Source: Arenibacter sp. F20364 (lineage in GTDB: Bacteria; Bacteroidota; Bacteroidia; Flavobacteriales; Flavobacteriaceae). From it: 64,000 nucleotides of DNA. The stretch covers positions 1 to 64,000 of the forward strand of contig NZ_JALKBD010000010.1 in NCBI RefSeq assembly GCF_023015905.1, read 5' to 3'. Made by a program: the position numbers and the translations under genes. Under the pieces are notes generated by a model. That model saw nothing but the letters and a program-made list of their open reading frames with translations. It made no database searches and was not told the origin of the DNA. Shown here piece after piece: positions 7,716-16,659 of this stretch. Position 1 is the first letter of the stretch; every line of letters begins with the position of its first letter.

Positions 7716-8735
7716 TTACTTCAGATATTTTTTTATTTCTGCTGCAGCATGATCAAGCATTGCTTGGGTTGATGGAATACTTGATAAAGCATTGAGCATT
7801 CCAAAATCATGGATTGTACCATTATATCTTACAGTCGCAACTTCAACACCCGCTTTATCAAGTTTACGACCATAAGCTTCTGCTTCATCTCTTAAAATGT
7901 CGTTTTCTGCGACCATTATTACGGTTGGCGGTAATCCTTTTAACTGTTCCAAGCCTGCTTGAAGTGGTGATGCGTAGATTGAATTACGTTCTTCGGTATT
8001 CGTGGTATATTGATTCCACATCCATTCCATGATGGCCGTGGTCAAAAATCGGTCTTTAGCAAAAGTCTTATAAGACTCTTGTGACATACTTGCATCTGTT
8101 ACTGGCCATAATAATATTTGAGCTTTTAATAGCGGGCCTTTTTCTTCTTTTGCCCTAATAGCAGTAACTGCTGCCATATTACCACCAACACTATTACCCA
8201 CTACCGCAAGTTTACGTCCATCTACATTGATTTCTTCTCCATGCTTGGACACCCATTTAGTAGCCGCATAAATTTCATTAATCGCTGTAGGGAATTGTGC
8301 CTCTGGTGAAGGTGTATAATTTACAAATACTGCCACTGCACCTGAACGAACTACCAAATCTCTCACCAGCCTTTTGTGTGTTGGGTAGTCTCCTAATATC
8401 CACCCTCCACCATGGATGAACATGAAAACTGGTAGCGTTCCTTTTGTACCACTCGGACGAACGATATTTAGTTTTACTTCATACCCATCATGATTAATGG
8501 TTTTCTCAGATTCTTCAATACCTGAAAGGTCTACATCAATTGATGCTTGTGCTCCAACTAGTACCTGACGAGCATCTTCTTTAGAAAAAGTTTCCAACCC
8601 AGGGCCGCCGGAAGAGTTAAGTACTTTTAAAAATTCTTTAGTGCCATTGTCTATGTGTTCATCATTCAAGTAATCTTTTACTTGAGCATTTATTTGTGCA
8701 CTAATTAGTATTAGAATAAGTGTTACTATTTTCAT
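7716..8735 (-). CDS. Secreted alpha/beta hydrolase, HSL/esterase type
   Basis: A 339-residue hydrolase. I take the ATG at 8735 because it begins a signal peptide (MKIVTLILILISAQINAQ); the ATG at 8774 lies in a perfect palindrome and would add a hydrophilic leader. The hormone-sensitive-lipase family features are all visible: the HGGGW oxyanion motif, the nucleophile elbow GNSVGG, the acid residue in the MVAENDILRDEA region, and the catalytic His in TIHDFGML. It probably hydrolyses short-chain esters in the periplasm. The regulator gene at 8841 is immediately upstream on the same strand. Confidence 0.88.
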   Translation of the reverse strand: MKIVTLILILISAQINAQVKDYLNDEHIDNGTKEFLKVLNSSGGPGLETFSKEDARQVLVGAQASIDVDLSGIEESEKTINHDGYEVKLNIVRPSGTKGTLPVFMFIHGGGWILGDYPTHKRLVRDLVVRSGAVAVFVNYTPSPEAQFPTAINEIYAATKWVSKHGEEINVDGRKLAVVGNSVGGNMAAVTAIRAKEEKGPLLKAQILLWPVTDASMSQESYKTFAKDRFLTTAIMEWMWNQYTTNTEERNSIYASPLQAGLEQLKGLPPTVIMVAENDILRDEAEAYGRKLDKAGVEVATVRYNGTIHDFGMLNALSSIPSTQAMLDHAAAEIKKYLK

Positions 8736-8758
8736 TTTACTTTTGTTTAAATTATTAT

Positions 8759-8774
8759 ATGTCAATATTGACAT
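8759..8774. promoter_or_regulatory. Perfect 16-bp palindrome upstream of hydrolase
   Basis: ATGTCAATATTGACAT is fully self-complementary and ends 24 bp upstream of the hydrolase ATG at 8735. It is probably a dimeric-regulator operator, perhaps for the adjacent Crp-type protein at 8841-9455. A degenerate version (TGTCA-N4-TGACG) sits 15 bp in front of the yceI-like gene. Confidence 0.55.
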
Positions 8775-8840
8775 TACAAAAGTGCAATGAATAGCTTCCT
8801 AGTTCCAATGAAGTAGATTAGGAAAAATGGTTGAAGTAGT

Positions 8841-9455
8841 TTAAGATTTCTTTTGAACCTTATTGTTTCTTATCTTGGATAAGAATTCTGGTGTCATTCC
8901 TAAAAAAGATGCTAAAGCGTATTGAGGTAAGCGTTGAGCAATATGAGAATACTTACTCATAAATTGGTCATAACGCCTCTCTGCAGATAATGTTATGTTA
9001 TTTGTAATTCTACGTTGAAAAAAAGCCAACCCTCTTTCTGCAATAATTCTGAAAAAAGTTTCAAACTTATGATTTGCTTGTTTTAGCTCTTTCTGATTTT
9101 CGTAATGTACACGTAGTATTACACTATCTTCAAGAGCAATTACAAAAGATGTTGCCGGTTGTTGATATATAAAGCTATTGTAGTCAGTAATCCACCAATT
9201 TTCAATGGCAAAAGAAGTTGTATGGTCATTACCTTCATCTGTTACAACATAAGATCTAAAAGCTCCTTTCACGATAAAATGTACATGATGAGCAATAAAA
9301 TTAGGTTGTACGATGAATTGTCTTTTTTTTACTTTTATCTCCTCAAAACAGCTTACGAATTGATTGCTTTCGTCTTCATTCAAATCAACATAATTTTGGA
9401 GATATTGGGCTAATATTTCTCTTGCATCCATTGAAATCATTTGCTTAGATAGCAT
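8841..9455 (-). CDS. Crp/Fnr family transcriptional regulator
   Basis: A 204-residue regulator (an internal ATG at 9431 is a possible start). It has an N-terminal beta-roll (KKRQFIVQPNFIAHHVHFIVKGAFRSYV, then ENWWITDYNSF), a dimer helix FFQRRITNNITLSAERRYDQFM, and a winged helix with LPQYALASFLGMTPEFLSKIR. No cysteine cluster is present. It probably controls the downstream hydrolase through the palindrome at 8759-8774, which is an inference from position only. Confidence 0.85.
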   Translation of the reverse strand: MLSKQMISMDAREILAQYLQNYVDLNEDESNQFVSCFEEIKVKKRQFIVQPNFIAHHVHFIVKGAFRSYVVTDEGNDHTTSFAIENWWITDYNSFIYQQPATSFVIALEDSVILRVHYENQKELKQANHKFETFFRIIAERGLAFFQRRITNNITLSAERRYDQFMSKYSHIAQRLPQYALASFLGMTPEFLSKIRNNKVQKKS

Positions 9456-9492
9456 CCAATAAAGTTAGCCAAATAAAATTAAATTGAAATAA

Positions 9493-10269
9493 TTAACACA
9501 ATAAGTTCTTTGGGCTAATTCCAAATTGTTTTTTAAAAGCAAATGAAAAATGGGACAAATTTTCAAAACCTAAGTCAATATATATTTCGGATGGCTTTTG
9601 GTTCTTTTTAAAAATGAGAAAATAAGCTTCTTGTAATCTTTTTTGAATTAACCATCGACTAGGTGTGTCATTAAATGTTTGCTTAAAATCCCTTTTGAAC
9701 GCAGAAAGGCTTCTACCAGTTAAATATGCAAAACGCTCTATACCCACATTGAATTTGTAGTTTTGGTTCATGAACTTTTCCAAGTCTATTTTTTCTGGTT
9801 TTCCAAAATCAAAAAATACACCATACAATTCTGGCTGCATTTCTAACAAGATAAGTAAGAGTTCTTCTCGTTTGGAATCTTGTTTTTCTTTTTTAATTTT
9901 TCCTTTGCCATCATAATATGGCATCAATGAGCTAATAAACCTTGTGATTTGTTCATTGTTGTTTAAATGGATAAATACCTCCTTAGGTTTGTAACCCCTT
10001 CTTACTGGTTGATACTTTTCTTGAAATCGCTTTAAGAATATTTCATCAAAAACAACGGCTACCTTTTCAAATTCATCAATCTTTTTTTGTTTGTTATAAC
10101 GTACCAAATGGTTTTTACGAACAATGCAACAATCGCCCGGATTCATTGTAACATAATTACTGCCATCATAACCACTTAAGATTCCTTTGGCCAAAAACAA
10201 AAACAAATGTTCCGGAATAAATTGTTCTGGTGAAATCTCTGGTCCTATATAACACGATTTTATATCCAT
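9493..10269 (-). CDS. AraC family transcriptional regulator
   Basis: A 258-residue intact AraC protein. The N-terminal half is a cupin-type sensor (MNPGDCCIVRKNHLVRYN); the C-terminal part has two helix-turn-helix units, NVGIERFAYLTGRSLSAFKRDFKQTF and KPSEIYIDLGFENLSHFSFAFKKQFGISPKNLL. It is the close paralogue of the broken gene at 245-1044 and starts 5 bp after the epimerase gene at 10275, the same arrangement as at the first locus (enzyme then AraC). It probably regulates its own enzyme operon. Confidence 0.9.
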   Translation of the reverse strand: MDIKSCYIGPEISPEQFIPEHLFLFLAKGILSGYDGSNYVTMNPGDCCIVRKNHLVRYNKQKKIDEFEKVAVVFDEIFLKRFQEKYQPVRRGYKPKEVFIHLNNNEQITRFISSLMPYYDGKGKIKKEKQDSKREELLLILLEMQPELYGVFFDFGKPEKIDLEKFMNQNYKFNVGIERFAYLTGRSLSAFKRDFKQTFNDTPSRWLIQKRLQEAYFLIFKKNQKPSEIYIDLGFENLSHFSFAFKKQFGISPKNLLC

Positions 10270-10274
10270 TTATT

Positions 10275-11324
10275 TTACTCAATAATATTGAATTTAATTA
10301 GACTAACAGCAGTATCGTTTATAGTTTCTTCTTTATTTCGAGGTTTCCAATCTAAAATAGTTTTTGCTTTTTTATTAGAAATAATTTTTATAATTCCTAC
10401 TTGAGAAGCAACGGATTTTAATTCAGGCTTTAAATATGATAATATTTTCACCAACCAATTAGGAAGCACTTTTTTAGTAACCTTTTTTGCAGATTCATTT
10501 TTTTGTTGACGAAGAATCATTGCAATTTCAGGTAAAGAAGTAGTCTCATCTGAACAGGCTAAAAAACGTTGATTTTTAGCTTCCTTACTTATCATGGCTT
10601 TGATATGTATAGCTGCTACATCCCTTACATCAACAATACCAAAATAAACTTTTGGCGCTGCTGACATTTTTCCATTCATGAGTTGTTCTATCAATCCTAC
10701 CGAACTTGCAAAGTCATTACCTAAAATGGGGCCAAATATTCCAACAGGATTAATAACTGTTAATTCTAAAGTGCATGAATCAGTTTTAATGAAATCCCAG
10801 GCAGCTTGTTCAGCAAGTGTCTTTGATTTGATATATGCCCCAATAGTTGCATTGGGATCCGTCCAATCCTCTTCAGTAAAGATATGGTTTTCAGGGTTGA
10901 TACTATAACCTATTGCTGCAAATGAAGATGTCATAACAATGCGTTTTACACCTGCATTTCGAGAAGCTTTTAATACTCGAAGTGTTCCTTCCTTGGCAGG
11001 AATTATTAATTCGTTTTCATCTTTTGGTTCACCCGAAGGAAAAGGCGAAGCAAGATGTAATACATATTTACAGTCTTTTGCTGCATTTTCCCAATTTTTA
11101 TCTTTTGTTAAATCTGCTTCTATAAATTCCAGATTGTCAAACGAAGTTACACCACCATTTTTAAGCATTTCCAGAACATTTGTTTTTCTTTCTAAAGAGC
11201 GCACGGTAGTTATTACTTTATATCCCTTTTGCAGTAATTGAATAATAGTATGTGACCCTAAAAAACCCGTGCCTCCTGTTACTAAAACTCTTGTGTTTAA
11301 ATTATTCGCGTCCATCATTTTCAT
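10275..11324 (-). CDS. NAD-dependent epimerase / aldehyde reductase (extended SDR)
   Basis: A 349-residue extended SDR like dihydroflavonol-4-reductase or yeast GRE2-type aldehyde reductases. VLVTGGTGFLGSHTIIQLL is the Gly-rich loop, LHLASPFP follows beta-4, the catalytic site is MTSSFAAIGY with YIKSK, and INPVGIFGP is the extended-SDR motif. It probably reduces aldehydes or ketones with NADPH. The start overlaps the preceding SDR gene by 23 bp, which points to translational coupling in the operon SDR, epimerase, AraC. Confidence 0.87.
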   Translation of the reverse strand: MKMMDANNLNTRVLVTGGTGFLGSHTIIQLLQKGYKVITTVRSLERKTNVLEMLKNGGVTSFDNLEFIEADLTKDKNWENAAKDCKYVLHLASPFPSGEPKDENELIIPAKEGTLRVLKASRNAGVKRIVMTSSFAAIGYSINPENHIFTEEDWTDPNATIGAYIKSKTLAEQAAWDFIKTDSCTLELTVINPVGIFGPILGNDFASSVGLIEQLMNGKMSAAPKVYFGIVDVRDVAAIHIKAMISKEAKNQRFLACSDETTSLPEIAMILRQQKNESAKKVTKKVLPNWLVKILSYLKPELKSVASQVGIIKIISNKKAKTILDWKPRNKEETINDTAVSLIKFNIIE

Positions 11325-12540
11325 TTTTAAGTATCACACCGGTCATATTTTCGCAAATTCTGAGTATTTGGTCAGCTGATTCCATATCTAGAGCATATTG
11401 CCTTACACCGAAGGGGGCATTGCTACCATTGGGGACTAGTTTTGCTATATTACAATCCTCTAAATACAAGCCTCCTTTTCCGTCTAATTCAGGACTGACA
11501 GCTGCCCAGGTTGTAGTAGCTCCGCCTTCTTTTACAGTTTTATAAATATCTCCTACATTTTCTGGATTCCTGAAAAAGTTCAATAACCAAGTGTAATTAA
11601 TTGCCCTAGATAATTTTGCAGAAACTTTCATGAACAATACTTTGGTGTTTGAAGCAATACCTACTTGGGACGAGGCAAAAAGATCTGAAGAAGGAATTGG
11701 ACCAGGATGTACTGCAAAACTTCTAATGTTTGAATCCTTTAAAAGTTTATCAAATTTTACAGATAAAAGAATCAATGCTGTTTTGCTTTGCGCATAAGAT
11801 ATCATTCCGTCATAATCTGTATGCTCAAAATTCACATCGTCATTTATAACATTACTTAAACGATGCCCACGAGATGATAAATTGACAATGCGAGCTCCAT
11901 TAGCTTTCTTCAAAGCAGGAAGCAATTTCATTATTAATTCATAATGTCCAAGAACATTAGTTGCAAACTGTAACTCATAACCTCTTTCGTCTCTCGTTAA
12001 TGGAATATTATATATTCCAGCACTATTGATAAGCGCATGAATTGGCCGGTTAGATTTTAAGAACTTTTGGGTAAATGCTTCAATAGATTTTGGCTTTAAT
12101 AAATCCAAATATTCAATTTCAATGTTGGGCAACCCTTTTAGGTTTCTGTTGGCCCAATCCACATCTCTTGCCAGTGCAATTACAGTTGCCCCTCTACTCA
12201 CAAATGCTTTTGTTGCTTCTCTTCCAGTTCCGCTATGACCTCCAGTCATTATAATTGTTTTACCTTTTAAATCAAGCCCTTCTACAACATCCATTGCTTC
12301 TGTATGGTGATCAAAATTATTTTTAATTGGTTTTTGGAATTCGTCAGGGATAATAGGTCCTGTGTAAAGTGGCGATTCTGCTGCTTTATCATTAATTGCT
12401 ATATAGGCAGCAGAACCAATGATAAGCAAAATAAAGCTGACCGCTATTAAACCTAAAATCCATAATACTCGCTTAAATATAGATTTGTTGGATTTAGTTT
12501 TGTCTTTTCGTTTTTTTGAATTGTATTCCATTGTTTTCAT
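11302..12540 (-). CDS. Membrane-anchored SDR, retinol-dehydrogenase type
   Basis: I start at the ATG at 12540 (412 residues); the longer frame begins with TTG. A basic N-terminus (KKRKDKTKSNKSIFKR) is followed by one membrane helix, VLWILGLIAVSFILLIIGSAAYIA, so the enzyme is probably anchored to the inner membrane. The SDR domain has TGGHSGTGREATKAF as nucleotide loop, NSAGIYN, and the catalytic NLSSRGHRL and YAQSKTA segments. The type matches SDRs acting on lipophilic substrates. It is the first gene of the operon with the epimerase and AraC genes. Confidence 0.86.
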   Translation of the reverse strand: MKTMEYNSKKRKDKTKSNKSIFKRVLWILGLIAVSFILLIIGSAAYIAINDKAAESPLYTGPIIPDEFQKPIKNNFDHHTEAMDVVEGLDLKGKTIIMTGGHSGTGREATKAFVSRGATVIALARDVDWANRNLKGLPNIEIEYLDLLKPKSIEAFTQKFLKSNRPIHALINSAGIYNIPLTRDERGYELQFATNVLGHYELIMKLLPALKKANGARIVNLSSRGHRLSNVINDDVNFEHTDYDGMISYAQSKTALILLSVKFDKLLKDSNIRSFAVHPGPIPSSDLFASSQVGIASNTKVLFMKVSAKLSRAINYTWLLNFFRNPENVGDIYKTVKEGGATTTWAAVSPELDGKGGLYLEDCNIAKLVPNGSNAPFGVRQYALDMESADQILRICENMTGVILKNENDGRE

Positions 12541-12925
12541 TTTATGGAACAAAATTCTTTATAAACTTGATAATAAACTTTGTTGAAAAGTCCAAAATTA
12601 CTTCGGCTGTAGTGGATAACGTAATAATCCTTCTAAACATTACTTTTTGAATATTGTCCTGTATCCAAACATTTGAACCACTTCCTGTTTTTCTCACCAT
12701 AACAGAGTTGACTGACTGACTCCCTTTATATTGTTTAAAGTACTTCATGATATTCCCGTAAAATCACAAACACAATTGATGACATGTTACTATTACGACA
12801 TTTTTCCTTGTCTTCCTGGATTGCTGTTGTATTCGTTTCTGACCCTATGGATTCTTTGTATACCTTGAATATTATCGAGGCATAGGAACCAATTTGAGCT
12901 TATATAATTTGCATCCATTGAGCAG
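12541..12925. other. Intergenic stretch with no supported gene
   Basis: This 385-bp stretch lies upstream of the membrane SDR gene. A 68-codon frame on the minus strand (12542-12748) has no recognisable domain. The part near 12908-12925 reads in frame into the kinase fragment that follows, after a stop at 12905, and is probably gene debris. Confidence 0.4.
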
Positions 12926-13177
12926 ATGCTTTTCGACATCAGTCATGTTATGCGCAGACCTGTTACTACAATAATGAGCTTAGCCAGTATTTTAAATGAC
13001 AAGGAGCTAAGTGAGAAAGAGATAAAAGAGTTTTCCCAAAAGCTGTATGGGGCCTCAGAAGAATTGGAAAAGTTTACACGTGAGTTAATCGATGTTTATT
13101 ATCGGAAAATGCAAAACTCGAAGGTTGACATTGACATAGATGCGCTAATAGATAAACGAAATAATTTGTTTGGATGA
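12908..13177 (+). pseudogene. Histidine-kinase dimerisation (HisKA) fragment
   Basis: The frame has an ATG at 12926 (83 residues) and is open back to a stop at 12905. FDISHVMRRPVTTIMSLASIL looks like the H-box of a HisKA domain (SH followed by a basic residue, Pro, then a hydrophobic helix), and the second helix KLYGASEELEKFTRELIDVYY completes the hairpin. No PAS part precedes it and no ATPase domain follows, so it is probably the remnant of a PAS sensor kinase. A free-standing small protein cannot be ruled out. Confidence 0.55.
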
Positions 13178-13393
13178 TAAGGATTATCTTGAGTGCCGAA
13201 CCCCTCCTGAAAGCTATAGAAATTGGTATGCCGGGCGGAGCTTGGTAATCCTGAACGGTTTGGTCATAGCTATAATTTTATTGTTATCAACAATAGGCCA
13301 TAAATTGAAGGTTTTGGGATTTTGCATCCAAAATGGGCCCTTGCGATAATTATTGGGATGGATTAGCGGTTTATATAGGGCAACTAATTGTGC

Positions 13394-14509
13394 CTAGTAT
13401 TTATTATTTCTTCTTTGTTTTTGTACCCTTTTGATCATTTTTCCAAAATCCTTATCCTTCCTTTTTCTCTCTATGGCATCAGACTCAAAATGTATTTTTT
13501 CTTTTTGCATTTTCAGGAAATTCGCGTAGGAGGCTGGATCTAAACTTTCATTTTCAATCGCGGCCAATACTGCGCATCCTTTTTCATGAGTATGGGTACA
13601 ATCACTGAATCTGCAATTTTGGGCAAGACTCAAGATTTCATCAAAGGTCATTTCAAGACCGTCAGGAGTACTGGTAATTCCAACTTCTCTCATTCCGGGA
13701 TTGTCAATGATAATTCCTTTATCTAAAACAATCAATTCCCTATGGCTAGTGACATGTTTGCCTCTATCAATGCTCTGGCTTATTTCTCCTGTTTCCATCA
13801 ATTTTACTCCGGTTAAGGTATTAATAAGCGTTGATTTCCCTACTCCTGATGAGCCCAGTAAACAATAGGTTTTACCTCGAATTAATTTGGTCTTTATTTC
13901 GTCTATCCCAAATTGAGTTTGATTGCTAATAGCATATACAGGAACGTTTTTAAGTCTTTCCTTAACTTGATTCAACAGTTCTTGCAAACTCTTTTTTTCA
14001 ATTAAATCCACTTTGCTTAAAACAATTATAGGTTCAACTTTAGAAGTATGGCAGATGGTCATGTAACGTTCTAACCGATTTATATTAAAATCTCTGTTTA
14101 CAGATTGAACGATTAGTCCAAAATCAATATTCGTGGCAATAATTTGGGTTTGGCCCAATTTGCCAACAGCCTTTCTTTCTAAAATAGATTTTCTGGGAAG
14201 CACTGCGTGAATAATGGCCTTATTGCCGTCATACTCTGAGATGGATACCCAATCACCAACAGCAGGTAAATCGTTTCTGTTTGTTGCCGTGAACCTTAAA
14301 TTTCCCAAGAGTTCAGCGTCGTATTCGTTGGCATTGGTTTGTACGGTATACCGGTCTTTATGCTCTGAAATGACTCTTCCAATTTCAAATGAACTAAGGC
14401 CGTGCTCCCTTCGGTATTCTTCTAACTCACCGTTGTATCCTAAATCTTCAAGTGACATTTGCATAATTGGGTATTGATCAAAACGATTGGTCTTAATAAG
14501 TAGTTGCAT
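13394..14509 (-). CDS. rsgA: Small ribosomal subunit biogenesis GTPase RsgA
   Basis: A 371-residue circularly permuted GTPase that helps late maturation of the 30S subunit. An N-terminal OB-fold (about 40-120: VISEHKDRYTVQ, FTATNRNDLPAVGDWV) precedes the G domain with motif order G4 (LSKVDLI), G5, G1 (GSSGVGKSTLIN), G2 and G3 (DNPGMRE). The C-terminal zinc knuckle CRFSDCTHTHEKGC is intact. A basic tail KRKDKDFGKMIKRVQKQRRN follows. The first 25 or so residues are an extension relative to many family members. It stands alone as a housekeeping gene in an accessory block. Confidence 0.95.
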   Translation of the reverse strand: MQLLIKTNRFDQYPIMQMSLEDLGYNGELEEYRREHGLSSFEIGRVISEHKDRYTVQTNANEYDAELLGNLRFTATNRNDLPAVGDWVSISEYDGNKAIIHAVLPRKSILERKAVGKLGQTQIIATNIDFGLIVQSVNRDFNINRLERYMTICHTSKVEPIIVLSKVDLIEKKSLQELLNQVKERLKNVPVYAISNQTQFGIDEIKTKLIRGKTYCLLGSSGVGKSTLINTLTGVKLMETGEISQSIDRGKHVTSHRELIVLDKGIIIDNPGMREVGITSTPDGLEMTFDEILSLAQNCRFSDCTHTHEKGCAVLAAIENESLDPASYANFLKMQKEKIHFESDAIERKRKDKDFGKMIKRVQKQRRNNKY

Positions 14510-14754
14510 TTTTTGTATTGACCGATATCAATAGGCCATAGCGATCGTTATATATTATTTTCTTCAAAATTGTTATTATCCTTGCAATGATATTTATGCC
14601 CTAGTCAATGTATAAATAATATTGGTGGAAATCCATTTTTTATTATAATTTTTAACTTAGGTAGATTTAAGGACTTACTAAATTATAGTAAGAAGAATTG
14701 GTTTTCGGTATTTTTTCGTACTGATGATGGTTTATAAAAGTGGATTAACCAGCC

Positions 14755-15483
14755 TCATGATTTTGAAAGGATTTTATGGGCCAGTGCTGGGTATAAAAAT
14801 GCAATCCATAGAAAAATCCGCATTTTTGGAACTGTTAATATTTTCTTTTCCCTTTGCAGTTGTGGCAGTATATGTTCAACGAGTTCTTTCGCAGGCATTT
14901 TTTTTTCATCCCTCCTTTTGGTCATTTCGGTATCAGTAACGGGAGGAATAAATTCCAATACTCGAATATTTGAATTTTTCAAGCTTGTTCGAAGTCCCGT
15001 TGTGAAGTTTCGCATGGCAGCTTTACTTGCACTATACACCAATCCATCAAGCTTTGGGAATGCTCCCAGACCGGAAGTGGTATTGACGATGATGGATTTC
15101 TCGGCATTGCTCAATAAGGGAATCAATATCTGGGTCAAAGTCATTTGCCCGATAAGGTTAATATTTATTTCTCGCGAAATCCTATTGAGGGGAATTACAT
15201 TCTTGGTGAATTTGTAGTTGTATTGGACCCCGGCGTTGTTAAAGAGGATATTGATGTGCGGATATTTGTTCTGAATTTGTACTGCTGCGTTTTCTATTGC
15301 TCCCTGGCTTTCCAGGTCGCATACTATTGTTGCGAATCCTTCCTTTTCTACTACTGCAAGTTTTGTTTTATCCCTTCCCAATAAAATCACGGTATTATTG
15401 AGTTTTAACAATGCTCTGCCTAGGGCTAAACCTATACCGGAATTACCGCCAGTTATAAGGATGGTGTTGTTGTTAAGTTTCAT
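14755..15483 (-). CDS. Short-chain dehydrogenase/reductase, DltE-like
   Basis: A 242-residue classical SDR: ILITGGNSGIGLALGRALL nucleotide loop, VCDLESQGAIENAA after beta-3, NNAGVQ, then NTTSGLGAFPKLDGLVYSASKAAMRNF with the catalytic Ser, Tyr and Lys. After PPVTDTEMTKRRDEKKMPA the protein has a C-terminal hydrophobic tail, as in DltE-like SDRs. It begins 12 bp after the small membrane protein gene and probably belongs to the transcript that starts with the Crp-type gene at 15862. Confidence 0.88.
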   Translation of the reverse strand: MKLNNNTILITGGNSGIGLALGRALLKLNNTVILLGRDKTKLAVVEKEGFATIVCDLESQGAIENAAVQIQNKYPHINILFNNAGVQYNYKFTKNVIPLNRISREININLIGQMTLTQILIPLLSNAEKSIIVNTTSGLGAFPKLDGLVYSASKAAMRNFTTGLRTSLKNSNIRVLEFIPPVTDTEMTKRRDEKKMPAKELVEHILPQLQREKKILTVPKMRIFLWIAFLYPALAHKILSKS

Positions 15484-15495
15484 GTTAAGTATTTT

Positions 15496-15783
15496 TTATG
15501 AATGAATAATCCGAATAAATATTTTGATAAGTTGAATGAGAATAAACCCGAAAATTGCATTTGATAGCAGCATTAGCAGGGTAGCCCCTACCAAACCCAG
15601 ATGTTGAAATGCCAGACTTTCGCCAATTCCCGTATGCATGCCCAAAAGCTTGTTGACTATTACCCAGGCATTCAGGTGTTCGGCCTCAGCTCCAAGGATG
15701 TAGTCGACGATAATCATAATGCACAGAGAGGCAAAACCAGCGATACAATAAATTAATAGGGGATGGTGGAATAAAGTTTTCAT
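15496..15783 (-). CDS. Small membrane protein of unknown function
   Basis: From the ATG at 15783 it is 95 residues; the frame is open further to a TTG. Two hydrophobic segments are visible, LLIYCIAGFASLCIMIIVDYIL and VGATLLMLLSNAIFGFILIQLIKIFI, joined by a polar loop with AEAEHLNAWVIVNKLLGMHTGIGE. I do not recognise a family. It lies between a Crp-type regulator and an SDR, so it probably acts with the SDR or under the same signal. Confidence 0.6.
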   Translation of the reverse strand: MKTLFHHPLLIYCIAGFASLCIMIIVDYILGAEAEHLNAWVIVNKLLGMHTGIGESLAFQHLGLVGATLLMLLSNAIFGFILIQLIKIFIRIIHS

Positions 15784-15861
15784 GGCGCATACATTTTTAT
15801 GTTCATTGCAAAGTTGCACTGAACACAAATCCAAGGCATTAACATGGGTTAAGGAATGGGA

Positions 15862-16443
15862 TTATCCTTGTTTTGCCAATTGAGCCCGTATCCTACTCAA
15901 TTGTATGGGGGTAATTCCTAAATAGGAAGCAATGTGGTACTGAGGAATTTGATTTTCCAATTCTGGATAATCTTGTCTAAAAATTAAGTAATTGGTTGTA
16001 GCGTCATTGGTTACCATATGAATATCATGCCTTTCTTTTTTAATCCATAGGCCTTCCAATATTTGAAGCATTAACGATTCCAAGCATCTGTGTTGGATAA
16101 ACAAAGACCTAAATCCATTATATGAAAACTTGACTAGTTGACAAGGTAAAAGTGATTGGAACGACAATGAGGAAGGGGCGCCTGATAATAATGCAGTTAG
16201 GGGGGTAGGGAACATTCCAGGAACAAAAAAAGTCTTGTTGTATTCATTACCTTCCTTGTTATAATATACTCTCACCACTCCTTCCATAAGTAGATAACAA
16301 TAGCTGGCTTTTGACCCCTCTCTTACCAAATAGTCATTTCTTTTAAGCTTTAGAGGTTCAAATAATGGTTTAAGATCGGACCAAGCTTCTTCAGTAATAG
16401 GGCTAATGCTATTAAGGGTTTTATAAATTTTTGGATCATCCAT
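15862..16443 (-). CDS. Crp/Fnr family transcriptional regulator
   Basis: A 193-residue third member of the short Crp group in this window. N-terminal beta-roll: LKRNDYLVREGSKASYCYLLMEGVVRVYYN; dimer helix around SLMLQILEGLWIKKERHD; C-terminal winged helix with IPQYHIASYLGITPIQLSRIRAQ. It lacks cysteine ligands and clear cAMP-binding residues. It probably controls the small membrane protein and SDR genes downstream, since the same regulator-plus-SDR arrangement appears at 3.7-5.3 kb. Confidence 0.86.
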   Translation of the reverse strand: MDDPKIYKTLNSISPITEEAWSDLKPLFEPLKLKRNDYLVREGSKASYCYLLMEGVVRVYYNKEGNEYNKTFFVPGMFPTPLTALLSGAPSSLSFQSLLPCQLVKFSYNGFRSLFIQHRCLESLMLQILEGLWIKKERHDIHMVTNDATTNYLIFRQDYPELENQIPQYHIASYLGITPIQLSRIRAQLAKQG

Positions 16444-16659
16444 TTAAAATAAACTTACAGTAAATTTATTAAATTTTAATCCTTGTATATCTTACACTTA
16501 TCTTAATTATTTAACAGATATGGTATAAATCCTTGGCTTATGGAAAGGTTACCTGAGTAATAGCTAGAATGAAGGAAACAAAAAATCAGCACAACCGTCA
16601 GCCTGTGTCGGATTATTTTGAGTACCGCCCACACTACAGGTTCATTTAGGGACCTGAGG

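Noticed and set aside
12542-12748. 68-codon frame on the minus strand in front of the membrane SDR
   Set aside because: No domain, no signal, overlaps the neighbouring gene start; composition looks like non-coding sequence.
13181-16630. Similar 21-base stretches at 13181 and 16610
   Set aside because: Several mismatches in a short stretch and no shared structure around them; chance similarity is likely.
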